This document shows positions 32,425-44,411 of a stretch of 64,000 nt of DNA, one piece after another. The notes beneath the pieces are model-generated. The model was not told the origin of the DNA. It did no database searches and saw only the letters and a program-made list of their open reading frames with translations. The first letter of the stretch is position 1. Each line of letters starts with the position of its first letter. Position numbers and translations under genes: made by a program. This DNA is from Nothophaeocryptopus gaeumannii (taxonomy: Eukaryota > Ascomycota > Dothideomycetes > Mycosphaerellales > Mycosphaerellaceae): assembly GCA_031771865.1 (NCBI GenBank), contig JASISA010000026.1:310001-374000 (forward strand). Direction: 5' to 3'.

Positions 32425-34470
32425 ATGTGGTATCATGCTCTCAGACTCGCGGCCTTCACGACTCTGCTCGCGTCGACGGCATGTGGTAGAGTGGTGTCAG
32501 GAGGAACAGCCGAGCGATTGTTCACCCGGCAAGCCGCAGCACAGTATGAGGGATACATGTTTGTCTATTTCACAGGCAACACTGTTGACGGCGAGAAGAT
32601 CCGCTTTGCGGCGAGCAATGGCAACAATGCCCTCGCCTGGCAGGAGCTGAACGGTGGGCGGCCAGTACTCGAATCAACGAAAGGCACGAAAGGACTGAGA
32701 GATCCTTTCATAATCCGCTCGCCGGATGGCTCAACGTTTTACCTCCTGGCCACAGACCTCTCTATCGGATCTGGCACCTCCTGGGGCGACTCAGTGCGCA
32801 CTGGCAGTCGGTATCTCGAGGTTTGGGAGTCCAAGGACCTCGTCACTTGGTCCGAACAACGGCACGTGCTGGTCTCGCCGGCCACTGCTGGCAATACATG
32901 GGCTCCTGAAGCGTACTACGATACCGACATCAACGCATATGTCGTGTACTGGGCCTCAAAGCTTTACGAGGAGAGTGACACGACCCATGCAGGGACCTCA
33001 TACCAACGCATGCTATATGCAACTACACAAGACTTCGTGACCTTCAGCCAGCCGCAAATCTGGCAAGACGCCGGGACTGCACGCATCGATTCGACAGTGA
33101 TTAAGTCGGGTAACACGTACTATCGGTTCACGAAGGACGAGGGTGCGGCAACAGGATGCACAGACATTATCCAAGAAAGCTCGACAAATCTTCTCGCACA
33201 ACTCAACGGATGGAAGACTATCGCAAGCTGTATCGGGAAGAATGCTGGCACCCAAGCCATTGAGGGCCCCACCAGCTTCCACTCAAACCCAGGTGATGTG
33301 AACGGCGAGAAGTTCTACCTCTTTGTTGACGAGTACGGCGGACGGGGGTACATTCCGCTGGAGACCGCAGACATTGCCAAACCAAGCTGGAAGGTCTCGG
33401 CCTCGTACAAATTGCCGAGAAGCCCTCGACATGGCACAGTGCTACCTGTTACGGCTGCAGAGCTCCAACGCTTGACAAGCAGTACACTGAAATCACGAGA
33501 CAACAAACGAGACAACAAGCTGCAGAAACGCAGTACACTCATCCCCGGCCTGTATGCCGATCCCAATATGGCTGTCTTCGGTTGCAACTATTACATCTAT
33601 CCCACGACTGACGGTTTCGTAGGCTGGGGTGGTAAAGAGTTCTACGTATGGAAATCCTCTGATATCATCCACTGGACTCGCTCCGACAAGCCCATCTTGA
33701 CTTTGAACGGCACAGACGGCAACGTCCCATGGGCAATCGGAAACGCCTGGGCACCGACCATCATCGAGCGAGACAACAAGTACTACTTCTATTTCTCTGG
33801 CCAAAATCCCATGTACGACACTAAAACCCTCGGTGTAGCAGCCGCCGACTCACCTGGCGGCCCTTTCATCCCCCAATCCACAGCTTTGATAACAAACCAA
33901 GAAGCCGTAACCGCAAATCAAGCAATTGACTCAGCCGCCTTTCATGACCCCTGCACAGGCAAATACTACCTCTACTGGGGAAACGGTGATGCCCTCGTCG
34001 CTGAACTATCCGACGACATGCTCTCTCTCAAACCCAATACCACCCTGAATATCACGGAAGGGTTAACAGATTTCAACGAGGGTTCTTTCATGATCTACCG
34101 CGGACCATACTACCACTTCACCTATTCCATTGGCGATACCAGGTCGGAGGACTACCGCGTCGGATACGCCACCGGACCTAGTGCTACGGGACCTTGGACG
34201 TATCGCGGTGTGATTCTCAGCAAAGACACCTCACAAGGGATTTTGGGTACAGGACATGATTCGATCGTCAATGTGCCTGGGACGGATGATTGGTATATCG
34301 CGTATCATAGATTTGCGATACCTGGTGGGAATGGGACGAAAAGGGAGACCACTGTTGACAGATTGTATTTCGATGAGAACGGACTTATTGAGACTGTTAA
34401 GCCTACGTTGGATGGGGCGCCAGCGGAGAGTGTGCCGGGCTGTGCCAGGGGTTATTCAGAGGATGAATGA
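32425..34470 (+). CDS. Secreted protein with two tandem GH43-type glycosidase domains
   Basis: Intronless, 681 aa. A signal peptide (MWYHALRLAAFTTLLASTACG) precedes two five-bladed beta-propeller glycosidase domains of the GH43 clan, which act on arabinose- or xylose-containing plant polysaccharides. Domain 1 (about 40-345) shows KGLRDPFIIRSPDGSTFYLL with the likely base Asp, NTWAPEAYYD, and IEGPTSFHS with the likely acid Glu. Domain 2 (about 370-665) shows GLYADPNMAVFGCNYYIYPT, GNAWAPTIIERDNKYYFYFS and FNEGSFMIYRGPYYHFTYS. The linker (about 350-370) is rich in Lys/Arg and ends in QKR, a possible Kex2 site. Both domains look catalytically complete. A role in hemicellulose or pectin side-chain breakdown is inferred. 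Confidence 0.88.
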   Translation: MWYHALRLAAFTTLLASTACGRVVSGGTAERLFTRQAAAQYEGYMFVYFTGNTVDGEKIRFAASNGNNALAWQELNGGRPVLESTKGTKGLRDPFIIRSPDGSTFYLLATDLSIGSGTSWGDSVRTGSRYLEVWESKDLVTWSEQRHVLVSPATAGNTWAPEAYYDTDINAYVVYWASKLYEESDTTHAGTSYQRMLYATTQDFVTFSQPQIWQDAGTARIDSTVIKSGNTYYRFTKDEGAATGCTDIIQESSTNLLAQLNGWKTIASCIGKNAGTQAIEGPTSFHSNPGDVNGEKFYLFVDEYGGRGYIPLETADIAKPSWKVSASYKLPRSPRHGTVLPVTAAELQRLTSSTLKSRDNKRDNKLQKRSTLIPGLYADPNMAVFGCNYYIYPTTDGFVGWGGKEFYVWKSSDIIHWTRSDKPILTLNGTDGNVPWAIGNAWAPTIIERDNKYYFYFSGQNPMYDTKTLGVAAADSPGGPFIPQSTALITNQEAVTANQAIDSAAFHDPCTGKYYLYWGNGDALVAELSDDMLSLKPNTTLNITEGLTDFNEGSFMIYRGPYYHFTYSIGDTRSEDYRVGYATGPSATGPWTYRGVILSKDTSQGILGTGHDSIVNVPGTDDWYIAYHRFAIPGGNGTKRETTVDRLYFDENGLIETVKPTLDGAPAESVPGCARGYSEDE

Positions 34471-35170
34471 AACGTATGAAGCACGATGAGAATGTATGAA
34501 GTTCGTGTCATTTGTACATACCATGTCCCACCCGCCGAGCAATCTTGCTATTGTATACAATTAGACGTCTCCACACAATCCACTGGCCAGTAGCACAATG
34601 CGATGAATACATGACCAAACGTCTAACTCCGGTAGATAGTGCCGGCTGTCCACTTTTACTATCGTACATTGAGCCTCTTGGATGAGGCTCTATGCCCGTG
34701 GTTGGTAAGCATCACGGAGTGATCGCATAGTCGCTGTGCTCTGCATCCGCACGAACGACTCGCCAACTCTCCAGACCAGACGAGCCGGACGAAACCGCTT
34801 GCTGGATAGGCACCTGTGGAAAGCGTTCTTGCAGCATGTCCAGGTCCTCGTCGACAAGATCGAAGGATACTGATGCAACTGGCTGAGCAGCCTGCAGCCC
34901 GCAGGCGTGTCTGCTGACTCAGTGCTCGGCTCGGCCCCGATCCCGCAAATGGCTCGAGCTGCCACTACGATATCTATGAAATCTTCGAAGCAGATTCAGT
35001 TTGCTTTCTCAATCAGACACCAGCAGCACAGAATGCCAAAGGGCAGTTCTGCAGCTTCAACAGCAGCAAAGCTTGCGTACATGAGTGCAAGCTGCTGGCT
35101 TCTGCTTCTTGGACCGCCTTGAAGAGCTCTAGTATGCGTTTGCAACTAACCAAATTCGACAGTAGAGCAG
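34471..35170. other. Intergenic region
   Basis: 700 bp with no recognised gene. It probably holds the 3' end of the GH43 transcript and the promoter of the next plus-strand gene. Confidence 0.5.
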
Positions 35171-35872
35171 ATGGCTCACCTACAGGCCATTGTGCTCGAA
35201 GCGAAAGACATTCATGAGCTGCTCAAGTTCACGCTTGAGAGACATGCACCACCTTCAACACTCATTGTCTGCTCGTCCAAAGCAGACTTCTTGAAGACGC
35301 TTCAAATTCACGATGCAAAACAAGTCGCAGCAAGTCCCACGAGTTCATCCTGGCAATCTCCAACTCTTCGATTGCTCACAACATCAAGAACGCTGAAGCT
35401 GGCATTCTGTCCAGACATCACACACCTCCGTGCTTATCTCGCTACATATAGCATCAGCGTCTCCAAGCGAACAGATCCCGACAATGCTCTGCGACTGCAA
35501 AATGTCCAACCGATTATAGCAGTCCTCAACCCCGTCCAGCTCCACCGGCCAACATCAGCCTTCTCAGCACAAGGTCTGAATCGAACACTTTCAGTCGCGG
35601 TCGAAGCGGCACATCAGACGGGCAGCAGACTCGTGATCGCAGAAATACCAGTATCACCGTCAGAACCCGACCAGACATTCTCCGATCATAGCTCTCAGCC
35701 CCAACCGGAAGACACCCCACAAACCTCCCACCCCTGGGACGAAGAAGTCCCCATCCTCAACGTCACTACCAAACGACTCGGCGAGCTATTCGTCGGCCGG
35801 GCTGTCAAAGTACGGACGATCGCAGAGAGGTGGTGCACTTTTCATTCAACGCAGAATTCCGAGCAGACCTGA
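35171..35872 (+). CDS. Conserved protein of unknown function (233 aa)
   Basis: A single-exon frame from ATG 35171. The sequence looks like a real soluble alpha/beta protein: HAPPSTLIVCSSKADFLKTL, a hydrophobic stretch TLRLLTTSRTLKLAFCPDIT, then IIAVLNPVQLHRPTSAFSAQ and GSRLVIAEIPVS. Alternating beta-strand and helix segments are visible, with no signal peptide, membrane segment or Walker A motif. The C-terminal third has an acidic/Ser-Pro-rich loop (DHSSQPQPEDTPQTS) and then VKVRTIAERWCTF. A RecA-like fold without the P-loop (as in some recombination accessory proteins) is one possibility, but I do not recognise the family well enough to assign it. Confidence 0.6.
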   Translation: MAHLQAIVLEAKDIHELLKFTLERHAPPSTLIVCSSKADFLKTLQIHDAKQVAASPTSSSWQSPTLRLLTTSRTLKLAFCPDITHLRAYLATYSISVSKRTDPDNALRLQNVQPIIAVLNPVQLHRPTSAFSAQGLNRTLSVAVEAAHQTGSRLVIAEIPVSPSEPDQTFSDHSSQPQPEDTPQTSHPWDEEVPILNVTTKRLGELFVGRAVKVRTIAERWCTFHSTQNSEQT

Positions 35873-36219
35873 GATCCTCATCCAAAGGTACGCGAGATCA
35901 TCCTTCCTTCTTCTGCCCACGCCCGTTCGATGATGAAATACGTTGTAAAACTCACAGACCTGTTCCGAATTCTATGTGGAACAATGCAAAAGCATAAAAG
36001 CCTGATAACCACTTTAAAAATCATACTTGCACTTCTGTCACTGCTTGGGAGAACAAAAGCTGACTTGGTATAGCTACAGATCGATGAAAGCTGATTTTCG
36101 ACGTCGAGGAAACTGCATTGGGGTATCATCACGTATGTACACCTCGCTGAAGGAGGTTTGCCGTCTTCGTAGCTGCAAACCAAGCCAAAGTCTGAACACA
36201 AGCGCTTCCATTACTGGCC
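35873..36219. other. Short convergent intergenic region
   Basis: 347 bp between the ends of a plus-strand gene (35872) and NUF2 (minus, ends 36220). Nothing else recognised. Confidence 0.5.
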
Positions 36220-37728
36220 TCAGATATTCTGCTCCATTTCAGTGATATACAGCCGAATGTGGCTTTCCATCTTCATGTACTCCTCCCTCGCGGCCTGCAC
36301 CTCGTGATCGATCTGGTCTTTCATATCTTGCATCTGTACAACACGTTAGCTCTCATTCGACATTCACTCCGGGAACACGCGGTCTTACCTTCTTCTCAGT
36401 CTGTTCGATCCTCAACCTCCTCTTCTCGACTTCCTCCCCTCTTTCCCTCCTCTCAGCCGTCAACTCTCGATGCGTCGCCCTCAAAGCTTCCATCTTGCTC
36501 TTCGCATTGGCAGCTCTCGTCTCAGCATCCCGTCTTAGCTTCTCCGTCCGATCCTGCCATTGCTGTAATTGCTTCCTAAGCATCTTCTCTTGTCTCTCCA
36601 CCTCGCGCACATTGTTGCTCTTTTCTGTCAACGCTTCACGATTCTTCGCTGCGGCGCGAGACTCCTCATCCTCTTTGCCCAATTCTGCGTCTAGGTCAGA
36701 GAGCAAACGTGTGAGGGAGGCGATATCTGTTTGAAGTAGGGTGAATGTGTCGCACGATGTCTGGAGGGCGCGGGCGCGTTTGTCGAGGCGTTCGATCTCG
36801 GATCGGTCGGTCGCGAGGGATGTGCTGAGATCGCGAAGGGACTGTTCGAGGTGTGCAGGGGACTGTTCGGTGTAGGGACGGAGTTTGGCTCCTTCGTTGC
36901 GCGTCTGCATGACTTGTGTGGTCTTATCTTCGAGCAGCGCCTTTAGATGAGATTGCTCTCCCTTGACGCGTTCGAGCTTCTCCGTCACGCGTTCCTGAGC
37001 CTTCTTCAGCTCGAGCAGACGAGTCTTGAGGTCTTGTGACCGGGCCTCCTTCTGTTGTAGTGCAGCCTCGACATTCTTCCTGTTCTGCTGCATCTCCTCT
37101 AGCTGATCCTCCTTCTCCTGGTTCGAATGATACAGCTGCTCGATGGCGTTCTTGGTCCTCTCAGACGAGTTGTAGTGCTCGTCAATCACCTGCGTCTGGC
37201 TCTCGCGAAATCGAATGAAGTTGATGATGTAGCTGAAGATCTTGACCAGTCGCGGGTGCGTCGGTCGGTAGAGGTCAGAGAATGTGAAGTCTTTGATGCC
37301 GCATTCGAGCAGTAGCCGGCGCATCGTGACGAAGAAGCCCATGAGCTCACGCGTGTCGGCAGTGAAGATTCGATCCGCCTCGTCGCCGCACATGTCCTCG
37401 GCGGCTGCGCGCATCGCTGGCGCAACAACATCGCGGGTGGTGTTGGTAAGGAGCTCGGCGAACCACTCGAAGACTTTCTGGATTTGTTGCGGGTTGGGCT
37501 TTCGCAGGTCGTCCACGCTGAAGCTGATTCCAATATCGCTGATACATCCTGCTATCTCTTTGTCGGGCTGTCTGCGGTCAGTATTGCACTGCGCATGTGC
37601 TGGTGAGCATTGTTTACCAGAGTCATAAACGCATCTCCGTCGTCGTGGTCCTTTTGCTTCTTCTGCTGCCCGGGAACTGATCGGCCTCCCGCCATGCTCA
37701 TGCGTGGGTTGTAGTCCATGCTGGGCAT
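36220..37728 (-). CDS. NUF2: Kinetochore protein NUF2 (Ndc80 complex)
   Basis: Partner of Ndc80 in the microtubule-binding outer kinetochore complex. Three exons: 37728-37618, 37567-36389 and 36333-36220 (introns 50 and 55 bp), 467 aa. Exon 1 (MPSMDYNPRMSMAGG...) ends FMTL and joins PDKEIAGCISDIGISFSVDD. The calponin-homology head continues with PNPQQIQKVFEWFAELL, FFVTMRRLLLECGIKDF and DLYRPTHPRLVKIFSYIINF. From about residue 190 the chain is a long charged coiled coil (EQLYHSNQEKEDQLEEMQQN onward). A 37-residue terminal exon (MQDMKDQIDHEVQAA... ending EQNI) follows the last intron. Length and order are normal for ascomycete Nuf2. Confidence 0.93.
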
Positions 37729-38788
37729 GATGTGTTCGAATGCGCTGCTGTTCGCGATGTCTCGGGCGTTCGTGTGGTGTGGTGTGGTGTGGTGGGATGA
37801 AAGTGAAGCGCGCGATAGTCTGTTTATTATCATCGCAGCCCGTCGGCGGGGTGATGCCTGGGGCAATACCGACCGCACCGACCACGCCTTGGCCTTGGCG
37901 GCACTGTCCCACCACGACTTCACGCGCTCCCCTTGGCTGCCTCCCTTCCTCCTCCTCCACCACAGTCCACATCAACATTGAAAGGAGTACCCAACCAACA
38001 TTGAATCATTGTCATCGATTCACGACATCAAAGCCATGGATGGATGGATCATCGAATGGTATGACGGGAAGAGCTACTATTCCCCTCACGGCGCCTGCTC
38101 CCTATCGCGACGCCATACATCGGCACCCAATGAGCTTTGGGCGTTCCGCATTACACACCTCAGAAAAAAATACGCCAGGGAGGACTCGTTCTTGTTGAGA
38201 AGACCATCCATACTTCATGACCCACACGACTCCGGCCGACCGTGACGCCATCAATTACCTTTTGCAAAAGGCGGCAAGGAAGGAGAGTGATCGTCATGTG
38301 TAGCCACGGAACGTATCACTGGCTTGGCTGTCATCAACGCGAATAAGAACGATAGAACGCAGTGTACAAGTCTTGCCGAAAATCCATCATTGAAGTGTTC
38401 GAACGAAAACAACGAACGCAGTGGCAAGTACTCCTCTTTTCAATCCGTTGAAGCACTCTCCCTTCCTGCACGTTGACATTGTCGAGATCGCTCCGTTTCT
38501 TCCGCTCTCCTCACGACTACCACGTTTGTTGTCAATCTTCGTGATGGACACCAGGCCGCAAATGTGCATCCCGATCGCCTACGTTGCTGGTAGAGCGGAT
38601 TGAACATGTCCAACCAACGAGAGGAGCTCGAATCTCAATACACCCGGCATCGCTATGTGGAGATCAACCAGAAACAACGAATGCAACTTAGGCGAACATC
38701 CGGTGAGCCCGAAAGCACAAAATGATGGAGAACATCGTCCGCGACCCTGCTGCTTGATATTGTGCTTTTCCCAGTCTCTCGTTACGCC
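37729..38788. other. ~1.06-kb intergenic region between divergent NUF2 and the GPI-protein gene
   Basis: Carries both upstream regions. A short (TGTGG)n run occurs at about 37775-37795 in the NUF2 upstream region. Open frames (38009-38245, 38655-38788) have no recognisable domain. Confidence 0.5.
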
Positions 38789-41700
38789 ATGCGTGTCAAT
38801 TCAGCCATTGGCGTTGCCCTCTCGGCGCTCACGCTCGCTTCAGCACAGAAGCACAGTAAGTCGAAGCAGGCAATGTCCTGAAACATCAATGACTGATCTT
38901 GACCAGGAACGCGCACTGTCACGCAAAAGGCTGGCAAGACGGGCGGTATCCTCACTCAAACCGTCCGATACGCCTACGATGATGCATCGACGCTCTACCT
39001 CGATGGCACCGAGGGCGCCCCTACGCCCACAGTTGCAGGTTTTGAGACCGTGGTCAACGGCGGAGAGACATTCGTTCAGGTCACCCATGTCCCAGCCCAG
39101 GCCTTTGCCTCCACGGTCTACGATACCGTGATCCTCGCAAGCAATGGCAATACAATCCACACTGGCGCCGCTGCTGCTTTGCACGTTGCTGCGCAGACTA
39201 CCATTATCCAGCAAGCTACCCCAGCTGTCACAACTAGACGCAGATTCAACGAATTCATCCAAGTCGCCGCGCCTTTGACGGATTCATTGCTTGGCCCCGC
39301 CGGCACCTCGACTGCTACCGACCCTTTTTTCATTGTGGACACCGCTACCAGCCTTCTGTCTGCTTCTTCTGCTGCGCAGGGTCTGCTCCAGACCGCTGTG
39401 GCCTCGGAAGTCCCAGCTTCTTTAGTGACCAACGTTGGCAGCACTGTCGTCGGGTCAAGTTTGATTGCGGTGGTCTCTTCAACCCCATCCGCCGTACAAC
39501 AATTGGCATCGGCCGTCACTGTGGTTTCGCAGACCCCTCAGGCCACTTCTGGGCCTGTCACGGCGCTTTTCCCAGCATCTGCTACCTCTCTGGTGGTCAT
39601 ACCCAGCGCCGTCAACTCCGTACAATCGTTTGTGTCGACTCTGGTCTCAACCTCGACCCAATTCATGGTACTGCAACAGACTTCCGCTCTGTCGCCAGTC
39701 GTCGCCACTGTGGTATCAACGCTTGCTCCAATTGCCAACCAGGCGTCTTCTGTGGCAGTCGTGACAGAGACCGTGGCCCCTCTCGTCTCCAATCTCTCCA
39801 ACATCACTGGCGCATCGTCCATCTTGACAATAGCAAACGGCGCGAGCACTTTCCTGGCCACTGCTGTTCCTAGCCAGGCTGCCGGAGCTGCGTTCAGCCA
39901 GTCCATCGCCTCTGTGGTCCCTGTCTCGTCGATCGGTGCACCATTTGCGAACACGACTTCAGCAAGCTCAGCAGCACCCACTTCAGCGCAGTCCTTCGTG
40001 GTCCAAGCCAACTCCACCCGCTTCTTGGCCACCGTCGTCGGAGTGTCGAACGCTACAGGCTCTGCCGCCACTGCTGTCCCAACTGTAACTCAGAGTGGCA
40101 GTGGTGCTGTTTCATCCTTCATCATCGTCGCCGACCCAAGCGCAACCAACACTCCGGTCGCAGCGGTGAACGAAAGTAGCGCCACGTCCACCGTCACGCA
40201 GTTCGCTCTCGCCACCGGCGGTGCTGGAAACTCCTCGGTCTCGACTTCCACCCAGTTCGTGCAGGCTATCCTAGCTACCCCTTCATCGGTGGTTCCTCCA
40301 TTCGTCAACTCAACTGCGGCTGACCCTGCCACCTCCGCGGCTGCCTCCGCTGCTCCATTCGCCGACTTTACCAGGTAAATCCTCTTGTAATCTCCCTTCA
40401 ACATCATATGCTGATCAAGCTTAGTGTCACTTGGGCCACCTCTACTGCCCTAGTCAACCAGACTACCCGCAGCACTGCGTGGGTCACGTCGACCGCACCT
40501 TGGAGCGGAAGTCACAGCAGCTCTGCTGGTAAGTGAGCTTGCTTTAGACTGTTGTGGACCTCGTACTGATTGATGCAGATCCAGCCTACACACATTCATC
40601 CTCAGCGTCTTACTCTGGATCCACTTCAACGGTCTCAGTCGGTCCTCCATTGTCGTTCTCCTCTTCTCAAGGCGTCGTCACTATTCACGAGACCAACACC
40701 GTCACGGTGACCGAGAAGCTACCATACGGCGGCCAGACCACGTATGTCAAGACCAGCACCCACCCGGTCTACAAGCCAACAGGTCCATCGTCTGACAGGA
40801 CGATCTACCCGGAGACCACTACCACCTGGTGGAATACCTGGACCTCAACTGGGTACGATACTCACGGCCCAAGCCCAAGCCCTTCGTACTACGTCAGCTC
40901 GGAGGCACACACCTACCCTGTCCCAGACTCTACTAGCTGGGGCAACAATTACAAGCGTCAAGTCTACCAAAGCTACTCTCGGCTCCCTGGATATCAGCCA
41001 TCGTGGCCATCGACTTCATCCAACGTGTACAAGACCACCAGCGCACCACCAAAATATGAGACAAGCAAGCCGCCCCAGTACGAGACCAGCAAGCCTCCAG
41101 CGTATGTTCCATCGAAGAACACTACTACCACCGCCCCTCCAAAATATGAGACCAGCAAGCCGCCTGTCTATGTCCCTTCGAGGAACACAACGACTTCAGC
41201 CCCTCCAAAGTATGAGACGAGCAAGCCGCCAAAGTACGAGACGAGCAAGCCGCCAATTTATGTTCCATCCAAGAACACGACTACCTCAGCTCCACCAAAG
41301 TATGAGACCAGCAAGCCGCCAAAGTACGAGACCAGCTCCGTCAAGAAGAACACCACTACCCCTTGCACCACCAGTATCAAGACCAAGCCCACCACCACTC
41401 CTTATTGGACGACCAGCGCGTCATACACCAACACGACCAAGGTCAAGATCACTACCACCCTCTTCAACAATAACACTGTGACCTTGACCAAGCTAAAGTC
41501 GACCGGCACCGCGCCTCCTCCAAGCGTGACCTACCCTGTCGTCATTCCTCCCCCAGAAAGTCAGCCTCCGGCCAGCCAGCCTCCCCAGACTTCGGTCCCA
41601 TCTGTGCCAGCAACTCAGCCACCAGCATCTCAGCCATCAGCATCTCAACCACCAGCGTCTCAACCGCCAGCATCTCAGCCGCCAGCATCTCAGCCGCCAG

Positions 41701-42090
41701 CATCTCAACCACCGGCTTCCAACCCTCCAAGCTCCCCGTCTCAGCCACAGAACTCTCCTCAGCAGCCACCTCAGGCTCCATCCGTAAGCCCAAACCCCCA
41801 CTTTCCCAGCATCCACTCAAAGACATACTAACGGAACACAGTACCCACCCCAACAACCCCCAAGCTCCCCATCACAACCGGCTCAACCTCCTCAGCAGCC
41901 ACCAAGCTCCTCATCTCAGCCTGCTCAACCACCCAAGCCTCCTCAGCAGTCATCACAGCCTCCAAGCTCGCCACAGCAGCCTCCAAAGGGCACCCAGCCT
42001 GCTCCTAGCGCCCCGTACTACTCGAGCGCTGCAACTAAGGCTGCCTCGTCCCTGGCTTTGGTCGCGGCTATTGCAGCCTTCTTCTTGTAA
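38789..42090 (+). CDS. GPI-anchored Ser/Thr/Pro-rich cell-wall protein (adhesin-like)
   Basis: Five exons (38789-38855, 38907-40374, 40425-40528, 40579-41783, 41842-42090; introns 51, 50, 50 and 58 bp) give 1030 aa. Exon 1 codes the signal peptide (MRVNSAIGVALSALTLASAQ). Exon 2 is Ser/Thr/Ala/Val-rich with repeats such as STSTQF and LATAV, plus Asn-linked sites. Exon 4 carries KYETSKPP / YVPSKNTTT repeats (41042-41335) and ASQPP repeats (41609-41720). The last exon ends YYSSAATKAASS followed by LALVAAIAAFFL, a good GPI-attachment signal. Such proteins are heavily O-glycosylated and covalently held in the wall, often giving adhesion or surface properties. There is no catalytic domain. Confidence 0.85.
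41042..41335 (+). repeat. In-frame coding repeat (KYETSKPP / YVPSKNTTT units)
   Basis: Units of APPKYETSKPP and YVPSKNTTTS alternate about four times within exon 4 of the GPI protein, with near-identical DNA (aagtatgagaccagcaag). This is typical of copy-number-variable wall-protein repeats. Confidence 0.9.
41609..41720 (+). repeat. 15-bp coding minisatellite (ASQPP units)
   Basis: About seven tandem copies of ccagcatctcagccg encode P-A-S-Q-P in the Pro-rich stalk of the GPI protein. Length variation would change stalk length without shifting frame. Confidence 0.9.
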
Positions 42091-43458
42091 GGAGCCTGAC
42101 GGAACGTGAGCGTTATGCAACGGAGTCAAGGAGTAAGAATGTAAGTATCCACCAAAACAATATGAGTCGGGATGTGCTGACTTGCAACAGATGCATCGCT
42201 CCAGCTTTGCACAAGGATATACCCCTCGTCCTCTCGTGTGGGTAATGGACGGAGAGCTATCACCAAAAAGAAACAAGATTGTGGAAAAGAGAAAGGAAGT
42301 GATGATTGGTAATGTCTACAGACGGGAGAAGGTATAATGTCTGATGGCTCGCTTGTTGTAATGTCTTAATGTACTGGACATGTGTATGTGTATGTGGCTA
42401 GCTGTGTATTCACAACAGCGGCAACAATGAAGGATATGACTTGGACAAATCCTCGCTTCTTCCACAGTACCCCCCCTCTCCAACCGGTTTATCAGTCTTG
42501 CAGACCACCTCCGTCCTATTGTCGGCTTCCCATCAAACTACACATCACGTTCACGCTCATTCATTTGACAATTCTTCGCCTCCCATGCGATCGTCGATTG
42601 ATGTTGTTTATCCCTACGACGTTGCATCCCAACTCAAACTGAACGGTCACTATCAGTTCATGGCGAACATGCAGCACTCCCAGGAGGACATGCGTCGTTG
42701 ATACAGCATATCGCATTATCGTTACACGGTCTCTTTGACTCGGGCTAGTTTTGGACGACCTCGATCCTTGCACATTTGTTAGCCTACATCCAGCGTCCAG
42801 GCTTGCTGTTCGACCATAGACGGTCTACACCAATATAAGCATTGCGCTTCCCTTTCCTCGTCGTTCTTGTTCTGAAGCAAATTGACTGCGTGATGTAATA
42901 TCGTTCGCTGGATCTACTCTTCAGGTCTTATCGAAGTAGTAATGTGCATTTGTGTAGACGTCTTGATTGATGATGCGCAACAGCAACACAGACAATGTTT
43001 CACTCATCTTTTCCTTTTGCTCGTGCTTCGACGAATATGGAGTTTTGTTTAATTTTTGATCCATTCATTGAACGAAATGCGATATCGCATTCGTATAGAG
43101 TGTGCTTTGCATTGTTGTTCTGAGGCTTCTCTCTCGCACAGCTTTTGGTACTCCGCCCCTGTTGCTCTTGGCCTTCGCTCAACGCTCTCATCGTGCAAAA
43201 TTATCGAATTCGCCCTCTTCATCGCCGCTGATGCAGCTCCCATCTCAGGTCTTCGGTGGCGAGGTTCGTTTGCCGGACTTTATGAATTCGCAATGAAGGG
43301 CTGTTCCGAGCAGCGGCTCCATCTCTCTTATCCCCTGTTCTATTCCTCGAATTTCTTCAGATTTGCCATCGTCTCACGCTCTCCATTCCTCCATCCCTCT
43401 GATTCCAAGTCAATCAGAGCCGACTGTATTGTATATGCAGACACACTCCCCCCCCCGG
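42091..43458. other. ~1.4-kb convergent intergenic region
   Basis: Between the ends of the GPI-protein gene (plus) and the bZIP gene (minus). No recognised gene. A C-rich run (actcccccccccc) sits at about 43445-43456 next to the bZIP stop. Confidence 0.5.
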
Positions 43459-44411
43459 TCATCCACCTTCCCTCATCCCCATTCCCTCGTCCGAGTAACG
43501 ATCCATCAGATGAAACGCCTCCGCATTCCGAATCCTACAATCGTTCACCTCTCCACAGCCCATAGCGGCCTCAAGCTCCCCACCCACATTCGGACGCACA
43601 TATCTAATCGCATCGGCGACTGTCTGGCAGGAAGACGAGTCGTCTGAGGAAGGGGGATGCCAGGTGCTATGCGGGATCGGAGAGGCGGTTGCGAGGAGGT
43701 CTGCTGGAGGGGTTTGGTAGGAGTAGCTCATCGAGGGAGAGGAGGTCACAGCGGCAGCAAGATAGCTGGAAGCGTTCGGGGCGTAGTATGCTTGAGCTGG
43801 GTCGGAGCTAACTGTCGGAGAGTTGGTCCAGGGTGAAGAGGTCGAGATTGGTGCGGTTGCGAGGAGAGTGTGCGTCATATGCGGCGTGTTGGCGGAAGTG
43901 GAGGAGCTGTCGGAAGGTGCTATGCTTGCGTATCGCATGGCGCTGAGGCCGTCGGATTGCGCTGAGGTTGGAGCGGGTGTAGAGATTGCCTTGGGACCGC
44001 ATCCATTTTTCCCTCCACAGGCCCTCTTCACGCCCAGCATACCCTCCAGATGGTCTACTGCAGACAGATGCTGACCGACCTCCGCATCGGAGATGCCATG
44101 CTCTCTCAACAACTGCCTGAGCTTCTTGTTCTCATTCGCGACTCTCCTCGCCGCAGCTTGGATCTCAGCCGAAGCCTCGATACCAGTCTGTTCGCAGCTT
44201 CGCCACTTCTTTTCGAGCTCCTCCAGGTATTCCTTGCGTCTAGCCCGGGAGCGACGTTGATTGTCTCGAATCCTGGCAAGGTCGGAGGTTTTCTGGTCGG
44301 GCATTCAGTATGTTGAGTTGATATTTGGCAAGAGCTGGGTGGTATACATCTCACCTGATGCTGGTTCGATGAGGCAGCAGACCTGTCCTGCTGGATTGAA
44401 GCGTGTTCCAT
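43459..44411 (-). CDS. bZIP transcription factor
   Basis: Two exons, 44411-44355 and 44292-43459 (62-bp intron), 296 aa. Exon 1 (MEHASIQQDRSAASSNQHQ) joins KTSDLARIRDNQRRSRARRK directly; the ATG inside the intron end (44304) is probably not the start. The basic region NQRRSRARRKEYLEELEKKW and the following heptad region (VANENKKLRQLLREHGI) make a DNA-binding bZIP dimer. The middle is Ser/Thr/Ala-rich, as in activation regions. The C-terminus CQTVADAIRYVRPN with NAEAFHLMDRYS is a conserved block of one fungal bZIP group. It should act in the nucleus; target genes cannot be read from the sequence. Confidence 0.9.

Noticed and set aside
44293..44304. ATG at 44304 as start of the bZIP protein
   Set aside because: It lies at the end of a consensus intron; splicing from 44355 to 44292 gives a longer product with a typical N-terminus.
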